Shown: piece by piece, positions 54,525 to 63,369 of the stretch
Layout of the letters: the number at the start of each line of letters is the position of its first letter
Position numbering within the stretch: the first letter of the stretch is position 1
Position numbers and translations under genes: made by a program
From: Phaeoceros laevis
Lineage: Eukaryota; Anthocerotophyta; Anthocerotopsida; Notothyladales
Reading direction: 5' to 3'
DNA length: 64,000 bases
Assembly: GCA_049999765.1 (NCBI GenBank)
Contig: JBNGIQ010009230.1
Coordinates: 1 to 64,000 of the forward strand
Notes under the pieces: generated by a model
Databases searched by the model: none
What the model was told of the DNA's origin: nothing
Seen by the model: the letters and a program-made list of their open reading frames with translations, nothing else

Positions 54525-56386
54525 TGAAGATCCGACGAGGATGAAATGACATTGATTGACGTGCGGGCCAACCCGGATGATAATGAATTACAATAAAGTT
54601 GACGTATCACTTGTGAAGTTGTGCTTCCGTACCTGGCAATATAATTGCACTTTGTTATTAGTATTATTATTATCACTACTACTGTTATTAATACTTATTA
54701 TTAGATCATGTAGAGGCAATCTTTCCCTTGAGCTTTAGCTTGCTTTATTAGTGCTTGGCATAGACCCCTTTACCTAGATGCATTCACCAAATCTAGTGTT
54801 TATATAGGAGTCTAACAGCCTAATACATAATAGTGGAGCTTCTTATAGTCATTTGGTCATGCCTCTTGTTACTTAGAGGTGGATTATGCTCATACCTGAT
54901 TATGCTCATACCTCTTGGGTGTTTTACCACAATTCGGCTGCGGCAATGATGATGCCAGGGGCAGTTAGGTACACCCGTCATGGAGGTGGAAATGGGTGCT
55001 TGCAAGGTCGTGTTTTTGGCACTAGCTGCTTGTTTGCAAGAATATGATGTTGGACGGTTGTACTTATTTTCTTTGGTGTTAAAGGGGTTAAGAGGGTACT
55101 TGTGCTTGGGGTGCGACTCTTGCTGTTACTAGCTGAAAATTTATAGATTTTCAAAGTCCATCATCTCTAGCATTGGAGCCTTCTTCAAAGCTCTCTTGAA
55201 GGCCTCCCAAGAATGTTGTGCTTCAGTTGTCCATGCTCTGTTAGAGAGCATGCATTGTTATGACTATTAATATGCTTGTTAAGTAAACGATAGGATAGGA
55301 TAGGATAGGATATTTAGTATAGAATAGTGCGCGCGGTACCATACATTTTCCTTGACTCTTCGTGTACGGCATGCGGCCACGTGGCCTAGTAGCCGACCGA
55401 ATGCAAGCTTAAGGCTACAGCCACCAAAGGATTGGGGGCCGATTGCCCTGGGGTTTCAGGAGCTACTTGTGTTTAGCCGGTTCGACAGTAGCATCGCCTT
55501 AGCTGCTGCTAAGTGCGCAACGGCCCATGAGCATGGCCCGTGACATGCTCACAGTTTTCCTTTCTTGAGCAATTTAAACAAAGGGCTGTCGTGTCAGCAA
55601 AAAAACTCCTTGTGCCACCGTCATACTTCATGACTAGCTTTATAGCATAAAGATGTAAAAACACAAATTATTATTTTGAACACTATGTAGTTAGGTGCTT
55701 AGCTACATTTGAATAGGAATCATTGGAAACGGAGAAGCATTTCTGTACATTCCTATGTGTTTCTTCAATTTTCAAGCTTCCCATGTAAGTTATTACCTAC
55801 TGGCTTATCTATTACCTTTTTTTTGCAAACCATGGATTTCTTTGAAGAACCAATTTTTATATTTTTACTCTTGCCTAGGCAAAGGGCGTTCAAAACTAGC
55901 CTAATCTTTTACGATGGCGGTGTCCTCAGCATAACATATTATCTAAATTCATCTATTATAAATTAAGTTAGTAACTAGGCCAAAACGCTCTGCATTCTGG
56001 CCAAGTTACTAACCCCTTATCTTTTCCGAAATATTTGGTTACAATGCATATATTCTAAAACACAATAAAATTTGAAAACTTGGAGAAGCAAGAAACTCAT
56101 TTCTGTGGTGATAGAAACGCGTTTCCTGCAACTAAGGTTAGGTGAACAAATTTAATATGAAATATTTTCGAACTCGGAATGCTGGTGAACCACATAGAAC
56201 CATCTAACTAGGAATTGATAAGCAAGAATATAGAAGAAAAGTTATATTTAACTGAATCATATACATTTATTGTCTCATGAACATATAAATATCATGTTAT
56301 GGTGAAAAAATATAATTTTAATTGAACAATTTAGTTGTAGCTCATGGGACCGCAAGAACCTCCTCAAATATAGTCACATCACAGTT
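54525..56386. other. Intergenic, A/T-rich
   Basis: No gene seen. Includes a (TAT)n-like tract at 54655-54710, a short GATAGGATAGGATAGGATA repeat at about 55290-55310, and at 56113-56138 a GAAACGCGTTTCCTGCAACTAAGG end like that of the hAT-like family in inverted orientation. Confidence 0.5.
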
Positions 56387-56977
56387 GTGTCAAACTTATC
56401 ATGTAATGCTCTGAGTCCCAACATGATCATTGTAGGATATTTTTCTGTTCTATTTCTACTAGCTTTGGTAGTCCCATTGAATATTGCTCAACCGAATAGT
56501 ATGGCAGAAGATTCAAATTGTGGAGGTCCAAATGCATCTCCTATGACACAAGGATATATGACACTTTTGCCAGGGGCAATGCTTAAGTTGGGGAACGAAG
56601 CTCGAGATAATTGGATTAATAGACAAACAAAATTATTTCGGTATGGAAATGATGGCGAAAATTCATGGGAAGCAAGTTTTGAAAAAGTGATGGGCGACCT
56701 ATCTGAGACCATGGATGAAAATGATGCTTGCATGATTGTGACAATCTACTACAGAGGAGGATGTCGTGAAACACCTACTTGTAGAAATGAACATGATTGC
56801 TTTATTTGCATTCATGATCTTGCTAATCAACTAATGAAAAAGTGTTTAGAATCAAAAACTGCCAATGGTTTTGCTTATGATTGCTTTGTTAGATATCAGA
56901 ATCAACCTTTTCTGTCAATTCGTGACTCTATTGAATGGCCAAGTCATCCTTTACCTTTAATTAATATACAACAATAA
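56387..56977 (+). CDS. Secreted gnk2-like (DUF26) cysteine-rich protein, intronless, 196 aa
   Basis: Signal peptide at about residues 12-35 (MIIVGYFSVLFLLALVVPLN, cleavage near AQP), then one gnk2-homologous domain. DUF26 proteins include ginkbilobin-type antifungal lectins, plasmodesmata-located proteins and CRK ectodomains. Seen here: the first Cys (SNCGG), the central Cys cluster (CRETPTCRNEHDCFIC), KKCLES and the closing YDCFVRYQNQPF, which matches the DUF26 end YDxCxLRYSNxxF. The usual C-x8-C-x2-C is altered: between the first and third Cys lie 11 residues with an extra Cys. No transmembrane segment or kinase follows, so it is a secreted single-domain protein. It uses A/T-rich codons unlike its neighbours. 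Confidence 0.7.
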   Translation: MSNLSCNALSPNMIIVGYFSVLFLLALVVPLNIAQPNSMAEDSNCGGPNASPMTQGYMTLLPGAMLKLGNEARDNWINRQTKLFRYGNDGENSWEASFEKVMGDLSETMDENDACMIVTIYYRGGCRETPTCRNEHDCFICIHDLANQLMKKCLESKTANGFAYDCFVRYQNQPFLSIRDSIEWPSHPLPLINIQQ

Positions 56978-58739
56978 CATATTTACTTATGCTTTTAATC
57001 TCGAGGAACAATCTTCACAAGGACAATTTGATCTAGCTAGTCTTATGCGGAGCAGGTCGAACCATTGTTACTATGTACTATCATTACAAGAGTGAAGATA
57101 GTTGGGGTACACTCTATGACATGAAGTGGCAACATGTCCTACTTTCCAACGTAATCGCTTATGAAAAGTACGGCCACATATGCTAAATCCATCAAAGTAG
57201 GAATTCTCAAATGAGGGGAGATGAAAAAAAAATGTCTTGCATATGTTGTAGTATGTAAGACCTTTGTTGCAAGAATCCGCAATTTATTGGAATGAATTGC
57301 GGATTCCGACGTATTTTACTTATCGAAGGTAAAAAGAGGTAAGTCAATCACCGAATATGTTGAAAAAAAAATTCTAAAAAATAGAGCTATACCGTATGAA
57401 CTTATGAACTCTGCAGTGGTTGACACAACACACAGCCTCCGTCCGGACCCCACTTGATGCGGTGTATCTGTCCCCGGACCCATCTCCCTACCTCCAGTCT
57501 CTATAGTATGGAGTAGGAAACACACCCACCGTGAAAGACGCTGTAAATCAAGTGCACGCACACGTACGCGGATATAAACGTGTATTCTCAGATCGTATGT
57601 GCCATCTTTATAAAATCACAAATGCATTGTATATACCACGGTTCCGAATCCTCTTTTTTGAATGAATTGTGTTTGCAACTAACTGTAAGACTTTCTCCTC
57701 TAAATCTGTACTTTTAATGGGTTTGATAGTTTGAGATTAATTCCTCCAGGGGGATATTTGTTTTCAATAAACTTGTTTGCAAGACTCATCTTGTGTGTCT
57801 TTTATATGATGTTTGATGCACAAATCGCTAGATGGCTATTCAAGTAACAACAATCTTATTATTTCTAAAATAACATCAATTAATCATATTATGATATTCA
57901 TGCATGGGCATGAGTTTTTAGGGTGACATAAGCAAGAATGTAGATCTTTTTCCACATATATCTATCACCGACGAGCTAAAATGTGCCGAGTGGTAGTACT
58001 AAAAATAATATTCTTGGCTTCAACTCTTCTAGCTGCACAGTTGTTGCTCCATAGGGTACTAGTGTGGAGGCAGAAGGTGTCCGCAACTGGCAAGAGAGGT
58101 GGTGCCACAAAAGGACTCCAAAGGAGCCAACTGCGGCGCAGGGGTGCAGCCACCGATGCACCCACGCTATGCAGGCATGGTACAGGCGGGCTAGTTGTAA
58201 CCCTCGCACGAGAGGGCGGTGCGAACAGAGGAGAAGGGATGGGGACTCTTGGGGAGTGCCTTGCGCGTGCCTGCCGGTGTATCCTACGCCACGGCACCCA
58301 ACGGCGTGCAGTGTGCACACTTCCTTGCGGGGTTTCACAGCGGCAGCCACGGATGCACCCACGCTATGCAGCCGTGATAGAGGTGGGCCAATAGAAATCC
58401 TTGGCACGGCAGAGCCGGACACCACCGCAAAGTCGCATAATAGAATGCAGAAGTACGGCACAGCCACGTGGCGTGGTGACGTTTCGCAAGCTGGCACTTT
58501 GTCGGACCTTCATCGTAATTGCAACATGCACAAAAGTCGTGTCGCCAGATCCCGAAAGCCAAAAGACGGACGGTGAAGATGCTAGACTAGTCGGCCTGCT
58601 GCTCTGATGGCCGGTGCGGTTGTAGCTGAATGTCTGTCAGACGAGCTGCTACGCGGCGACCGGCCCGGGATATGTGCGGTTTGGCCACTTGGCAGGACAG
58701 GTTTGTGCTGGAAAAGCCAAGAGAGGAGGCATGCGCAGT
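56978..58739. other. Intergenic
   Basis: No gene supported. Contains a direct duplication of about 50 bp: GGATGCACCCACGCTATGCAG at 58349-58369 and its near-copy CGATGCACCCACGCTATGCAG at 58155-58175, about 194 bp apart, each preceded by a GCAGCCAC block. Confidence 0.5.
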
Positions 58740-58922
58740 AGACTGAGGGATTGTTTCTGGCGAGATTCTCTCTCAGATTCCACGCAGTGGTGGGGCAACG
58801 GATGGAGCAAAACCCACTCCCCAGCATGCTCATTTTAGGCACAAAAAGGTCGCCGTGTGGCTAAACTGTTGGCACAAGCCTCCTTGGGTGGATTCGCAAC
58901 TATCCAGGTGGTACGCACTGGG
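58740..58922 (+). pseudogene. Degraded 5' coding part of the following PPR gene
   Basis: Aligned with the paralogue at 48808-52941, this stretch reads FWRDSLSDSTQWWGN (paralogue FLWQDFFSDSSQWWDN), then an in-frame TAG where the paralogue has K, then in another frame HKKVAVWLNCWHKPPWVDSQ and LSRWYALG-stop (paralogue SKLALWLDNRQKPAWVDSQLARW). Two frameshifts and a stop therefore separate the leader from the intact repeat region. Confidence 0.75.
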
Positions 58923-61900
58923 ATGAAGAGGCCTCCTGACTCTGCATTTACCTCAGTGCAAGGGCGAGGAGCTTTTACTGCGCATGAGGACCATGTGGGG
59001 GTTGGAATTTGCAGGAAGCTCTGTGAGAATGGACGGATAACGGAAGCCGTGGATGCGTTGAACCTTCTGGTGCAACGAGAATGCCATGTACCTAACAATC
59101 TCTTCTATTGCGTCCTCAAGAGGTGCATCGCAAACAAGGACCTGGTCCGGGGCAAACGCGTTCATGCTCTCTCTGTGGAAAGTGGATATGAAGGAGACGC
59201 ATTTTTGACCACCCACCTTATCGGTCTGTATGCTTCGCATGGGAGGTTGGACGAAGCAAAGAGAGTTTTTTCCAAAGTCCGTACGCCCAGCGTCTACAAC
59301 TGGGCTACCATTATCTTTGCCTATGCTAAACATGGAGAGGCTGCCCAGGCTTTAAGCTTGTACAGAAAGATGCGTGAGTCGGCCGTTGAGCCCGACAACC
59401 GTATCTATTCAGCAGTTCTTAAAGCTTGTGCTGCAGCAGGAGATGTAGTTGCCGGCAAGGAGGTTCACGGTCATATTCTTGGGAGTTTAGGAAAGCCAGA
59501 TATTATGGTTTACAATGGCCTAATTGACATGTACGCCAAGGGCGGTAGCGTGGACGATGCTCGCAGAGTGTTTGACGGAGTTGTGGACAAGAATGTGGTC
59601 ACATGGACAGCGATGATTTCAGGTTATGCCCAGCAGGGGATGGGCCAGGAAGCCCTAATTGTTTACAGTAGTATGCAGCAGGAAGGCCTCTCGATTCCAG
59701 ATTCTGTAACATTCGTAGGCCTCCTGCAGGCATGTGCTAGTTTAGGAGTAGGAGCTCTGCATCAGGGAAAGAAACTTCATGCCCAGATTGAAGAGCGAGG
59801 AATGCAAAGTAATGCTGTGTTAGGCGGCAGCTTGGTTAACATGTATGCTAAGTGCGGTAGTGCAAAGGATGCTCGCAGCGTGTTTGACAGACTTCCCAAA
59901 AAAAATTTGGTCACATGGAATGCGATGCTTACAGCGTATGCCCAGCAGGGGATGGGTCAGGAAGCCCTTACTCTTTACAACAGCATGCAACTGGAAGGGT
60001 TCTGTACTCCAGATTCTGTAACATTTGTATGCCTCCTGCAGGCATGCACCAGTGTAGGTGTGGGAGCCCTGCACTCGGGAAAGCTGCTCCATGCACAGAT
60101 TAAGGATCAAGGACTCCACTGTGATGTGGTTCTGGGTTCTAGCTTGGTTAACATGTATGCAAAGTGCGGTAGCATGGAGGATGCTCGCAGTGTGTTTAAC
60201 CATCTTCCAGACAGGAATGTTGTAACATGGACTGCGATGATTGCAGGTTATGCCCAGCATGGGATGGGCCAGGACGCCCTCAGTCTTTACAATGGTATGC
60301 GGCAGGAAGGCCTCTTTCCTCCAAATGCTATTACACTTGTATGCCTCTTACAGGCATGCGCCAGTGTAGGCTCAGGAGCTCTGGATGAGGGAAAGCAGCT
60401 CCATGCACTTATAGAAGAACGAGGACTCCAATCAGATATGGCCCTTGGTGGCGGCTTGGTTAACATGTATGCAAAGTGTGGCAGCGTAGGTGATGCCCGC
60501 AAAGTGTTTGACACACTTGTGGTCAGGAATGCTATAACGTGGAATGCTATGCTTGCAGCCTATGCCCAGGAGGGGATGGGTTTGGAAGCCCTGAGTCTTT
60601 ACAGTAGTATGCAACAGGAAGGCCTCTCTCCAGATTGTGTAACATTTGTATGCCTGCTACAGGCATGTGCAAGTGTGGGTGTAGAAGCTCTGCATGAGGG
60701 AAAGCTGCTTCATTCACAGATCGAGGAACGAGGATTGCAAGATATAGTTCTGGGTTGTAGCTTGGTGAACATGTATGCAAAATGTGGGAGTCTAGAGGTT
60801 GCTCGCAGCGTTTTTGAGCGTCTTCCAGACAAGAATGTTGTAACGTGGTCTGCGATGATTGCTGGTTATGCGCAGCAAGGGATGGGCGAGGAAGCCCTTA
60901 GTCTTCACAGTGGTATGCTACAGGAGGGCCTCTGTCCTCCTGATTCTGTCACATATACATGCCTCCTGCATGCTTGTGCCACTGTAGGTGTAGGTGCTTC
61001 GCATCAGGGGAAGCAGCTCCACGCACAGATTGAAGAACAAGGATTAGAAAATGATGTAGGTCTAGGTGGCAGCTTGGTTAACATGTACGCAAAGTGCGGT
61101 AGTTTAGAGGATGCCCGCAACATTTTTGACAAACTTCCAGGCAGGGGAGTTGTAATGTGGAACGCAATGCTTGCAGGTTACACCCACCAAGGGATGGGTC
61201 AGGAAGCCCTCAGTCTTTACGGTTGCATGCAACAGGAAGGCCTCTCGACTCCGGATTCTGTTACATTCGCATGCCTCCTACAGGCATGTGCTATTGTTGG
61301 AGGTCTACAGTTGGGAAAGCGGATCCATTTGCAGATTGAGGAACAAGGACTCGGAACTGATGTGGTTGTGGGAGCAGCATTAGTATATATGTATGCAAAG
61401 TGCGGGAGCATGTTGGAGTCACAGCAGGTGTTCGATTCATTGCCTGAAAGAACCAGTGAGGCATGGGGTGCACTGATTGGTGGGTATACCCGCCAAGGAA
61501 ATAGTAAGGTTGTGTTTTCTTTGCTTTATAGGATGAGCTTGGAGGGCATACAGCCCGATGGCATTACGTTTCTTAGTTTACTGACAGTGTGCAGTCATGT
61601 GGGTCTAGTGGACAAAGGCCGAAAGTACTTTCAGATTATGACTACTGATTATGGCATCAGTCCAACCGTAGAGCACTACACATGCATGGTGGATCTTTTG
61701 GGCCGTGCTGGTCATCTGAATGAGGCGCTACAAATGGCCAACACCATGCCTTTCCCACCTGACGGTGCAGTATGGCATACGTTGTTAAGCTCTTGTCAGA
61801 AGTGGGAAAATGTTGAAGTTGGGCAACAAGCCTTTGAGTCTGCAGTGAGGTTGGATGGAAAAGATGCTGCATCCTACGTGCTAATGTCAAACATTTATGG

Positions 61901-62054
61901 AAGAGCTCAGATGTGGGAGAAGGCGATGGAGATGCAGTCAAGGAGAAAGAAATGTGGGGCATGGAAGGATCCAGGCCAGTGCTGGTGGACTGACATGGGC
62001 GGAGTGGTGCACTCTTTTGTAATTGGGGATAAAAAGTATCCGGAGACGACGTGA
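58923..62054 (+). CDS. PPR protein, PLS class, E+ type, paralogue with truncated N terminus, 1,043 aa
   Basis: Head-to-head paralogue of the gene at 48808-52941. ATG 58923 (MKRPPDSAF) is the first start after the damaged leader; the frame is then open to 62054. Eight PLS triads of about 104 residues share the same consensus (LLQACASVGVGALHSGKLLH, SLVNMYAKCGSMEDARSVFN, TWTAMIAGYAQHGMGQDAL), against ten in the paralogue. They are followed by E1/E2 (LLGRAGHLNEALQMANTMP, CQKWENVEVGQQAFESAV), the PG-box (KDPGQCWWTDMGG...SFVIGDKKYPE) and an early stop. No DYW domain. The long open frame argues for recent or continuing selection, but the loss of the leader means no organelle presequence is visible unless an unseen 5' exon supplies one. 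Status between gene and young pseudogene. Confidence 0.75.
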   Translation: MKRPPDSAFTSVQGRGAFTAHEDHVGVGICRKLCENGRITEAVDALNLLVQRECHVPNNLFYCVLKRCIANKDLVRGKRVHALSVESGYEGDAFLTTHLIGLYASHGRLDEAKRVFSKVRTPSVYNWATIIFAYAKHGEAAQALSLYRKMRESAVEPDNRIYSAVLKACAAAGDVVAGKEVHGHILGSLGKPDIMVYNGLIDMYAKGGSVDDARRVFDGVVDKNVVTWTAMISGYAQQGMGQEALIVYSSMQQEGLSIPDSVTFVGLLQACASLGVGALHQGKKLHAQIEERGMQSNAVLGGSLVNMYAKCGSAKDARSVFDRLPKKNLVTWNAMLTAYAQQGMGQEALTLYNSMQLEGFCTPDSVTFVCLLQACTSVGVGALHSGKLLHAQIKDQGLHCDVVLGSSLVNMYAKCGSMEDARSVFNHLPDRNVVTWTAMIAGYAQHGMGQDALSLYNGMRQEGLFPPNAITLVCLLQACASVGSGALDEGKQLHALIEERGLQSDMALGGGLVNMYAKCGSVGDARKVFDTLVVRNAITWNAMLAAYAQEGMGLEALSLYSSMQQEGLSPDCVTFVCLLQACASVGVEALHEGKLLHSQIEERGLQDIVLGCSLVNMYAKCGSLEVARSVFERLPDKNVVTWSAMIAGYAQQGMGEEALSLHSGMLQEGLCPPDSVTYTCLLHACATVGVGASHQGKQLHAQIEEQGLENDVGLGGSLVNMYAKCGSLEDARNIFDKLPGRGVVMWNAMLAGYTHQGMGQEALSLYGCMQQEGLSTPDSVTFACLLQACAIVGGLQLGKRIHLQIEEQGLGTDVVVGAALVYMYAKCGSMLESQQVFDSLPERTSEAWGALIGGYTRQGNSKVVFSLLYRMSLEGIQPDGITFLSLLTVCSHVGLVDKGRKYFQIMTTDYGISPTVEHYTCMVDLLGRAGHLNEALQMANTMPFPPDGAVWHTLLSSCQKWENVEVGQQAFESAVRLDGKDAASYVLMSNIYGRAQMWEKAMEMQSRRKKCGAWKDPGQCWWTDMGGVVHSFVIGDKKYPETT

Positions 62055-62834
62055 GCCCTTATCGCACTGAAATTGTGGAACAATTGGAAGGACATGTTTC
62101 CTATGGGCCCGGTTCCAGAACGGGTTGCTCTCCTTGCGTGGGTTTTCCAGTCTGCAGGTAAGTCTCTGAAAGCCTTCTATGCGAGTCATGACCATTGGCA
62201 CACTGGAGTCCTATGCATGTGTGAATTGCCCAAGGAGACCCTCAAGTCTGCGCAGGTAAATCTCTGAAGCCTTTTGTTTGAGCCATGACCATTGGCATAC
62301 TGGAGTCATGCATGAATCGCCCAAGGCCACCCTCAACTGACATGGACACAACGTCAGGCCCCCTACGTATTGTGGTTACCCACTTAAGCTTTTTTCTCCT
62401 GCCACCCTCGCATCCGACCAGCCAAATAGTTTGCAGGGAAGGAAGCCATAAGATTCCTCCAGCGTTGTCGTGGTACTGGAGGAGAGGTCTCCGCAGTGGT
62501 GTTCAGATGTTTTTTTTCCCCTTCCCAGACCGCATATTTTGCTCAAGGACACCTACAATGGCCGGAATCGTAGACTTGGGAGTTGCACCTAATTCCACAC
62601 GCAAATCTCTAAAATCTGGGAATTGCGCTGTCAAACACTTTGCGTGCATCTTCCAACTGGCCACATTTTGCATACATGTTTACGAGACGGTTCCCCAGAA
62701 CTAGGAGGGAAGTAGGGAGGAACCCCAGCCATGCATCAAAAGGGGCACTTAACTTCAGTTTTCTCATGGTTAAGTTAGAGTTTGCCAAATGGGGAACTCC
62801 CTAACTAAACCCCCCTCTACTAAAACCCCCCGTG
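62055..62834. other. Intergenic with a PPR fragment
   Basis: Contains a near-duplicate pair, CATGACCATTGGCA(C/T)ACTGGAGTC at about 62188 and 62285, each followed or preceded by GAATYGCCCAAGG, and the PPR relic listed at 62620-62706. No gene seen. Confidence 0.5.
62620..62706 (-). pseudogene. PPR gene fragment
   Basis: Minus-strand translation gives GNRLVNMYAKCGQLEDARKV followed by FDS, an S-motif of the PPR type seen in the neighbouring genes. No continuing PPR frame is found on either side. A relic about 600 bp downstream of, and opposite to, the PPR gene. Confidence 0.75.
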
Positions 62835-63318
62835 TGTGACAATTCCCGAATATTTATGGTATGCATAGTTAATGAAACATCCACGTGGCTGGTAATGGAT
62901 CTTACTAAGAGGGTAATGGATCTTACCAAAAGGGTAATGGATCTTACCAGAGTTACTAGTTTCATTACCAAAAGGGTACTTTTGGTAATGGATCTTACCA
63001 GAGTTACTAATGAAACTAAAAGTTTGCTGCTAAGGAACTCTTACATAGGAAGTAGGAAGTAGGACTCTAATATAGAGAAATTCTAGGTTAAGCTAGGAAG
63101 CCTGGGTATAAGAATGCGGTGTGACGACATTGAGGCATTCTCAATCTTCTTGTATCTCTTTGAAGTAAAGGAGCGGCACTCAGATCAAAGACTCACAGCG
63201 GAGATGGGCCAACCAGTCTCCGTAAGGCTTGGTTCATCTTGAACCAGCTTGCATGTGGGAGGATCCTTTGGTCCTAGTGTGTGTTTAGGCATCCTTTAAC
63301 AATTAGTACTTTGTCACA
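62835..63318 (+). mobile_element. 5' LTR of an LTR retrotransposon (484 bp)
   Basis: Begins TGTGACAA and ends TTGTCACA, a perfect 8-bp inverted pair with the TG...CA ends of LTRs. The tRNA-iMet primer-binding site follows at +3. A TATAAG at about 63109 and CTTCTTGTATCTCTTTGAAG in the later part fit the U3/R boundary and polyadenylation region. The 3' LTR is outside the window, so identity of the pair cannot be tested. U3 carries repeated motifs listed separately. PBS type and LTR size suggest Copia. Confidence 0.8.
62895..63018. repeat. Tandem GTAATGGATCTTACC motifs in LTR U3
   Basis: TAATGGATCTTAC occurs at about 62896, 62914, 62935 and 62987; CCAGAGTTACTA and CCAAAAGGGTA also recur. Spacings of 18 and 21 bp for the first three copies. 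Such U3 repeats often act as enhancers in plant retrotransposons. Confidence 0.85.
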
Positions 63319-63320
63319 GT

Positions 63321-63332
63321 TGGTATCAGAGC
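63321..63332 (+). promoter_or_regulatory. Retrotransposon primer-binding site (initiator tRNA-Met)
   Basis: TGGTATCAGAGC is the complement of the 3' end of plant initiator tRNA-Met and lies two bases after the LTR end. It primes minus-strand DNA synthesis. Confidence 0.9.
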
Positions 63333-63369
63333 TTAAGAGCGATCTCTTGCCTTGGATCATGGCAACTTG

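Noticed and set aside
57965-58576. Several overlapping open frames of 110-170 aa near 58.0-58.6 kb
   Set aside because: They overlap in several frames on both strands, have no recognisable domain and include an internal direct repeat; coding is unlikely.
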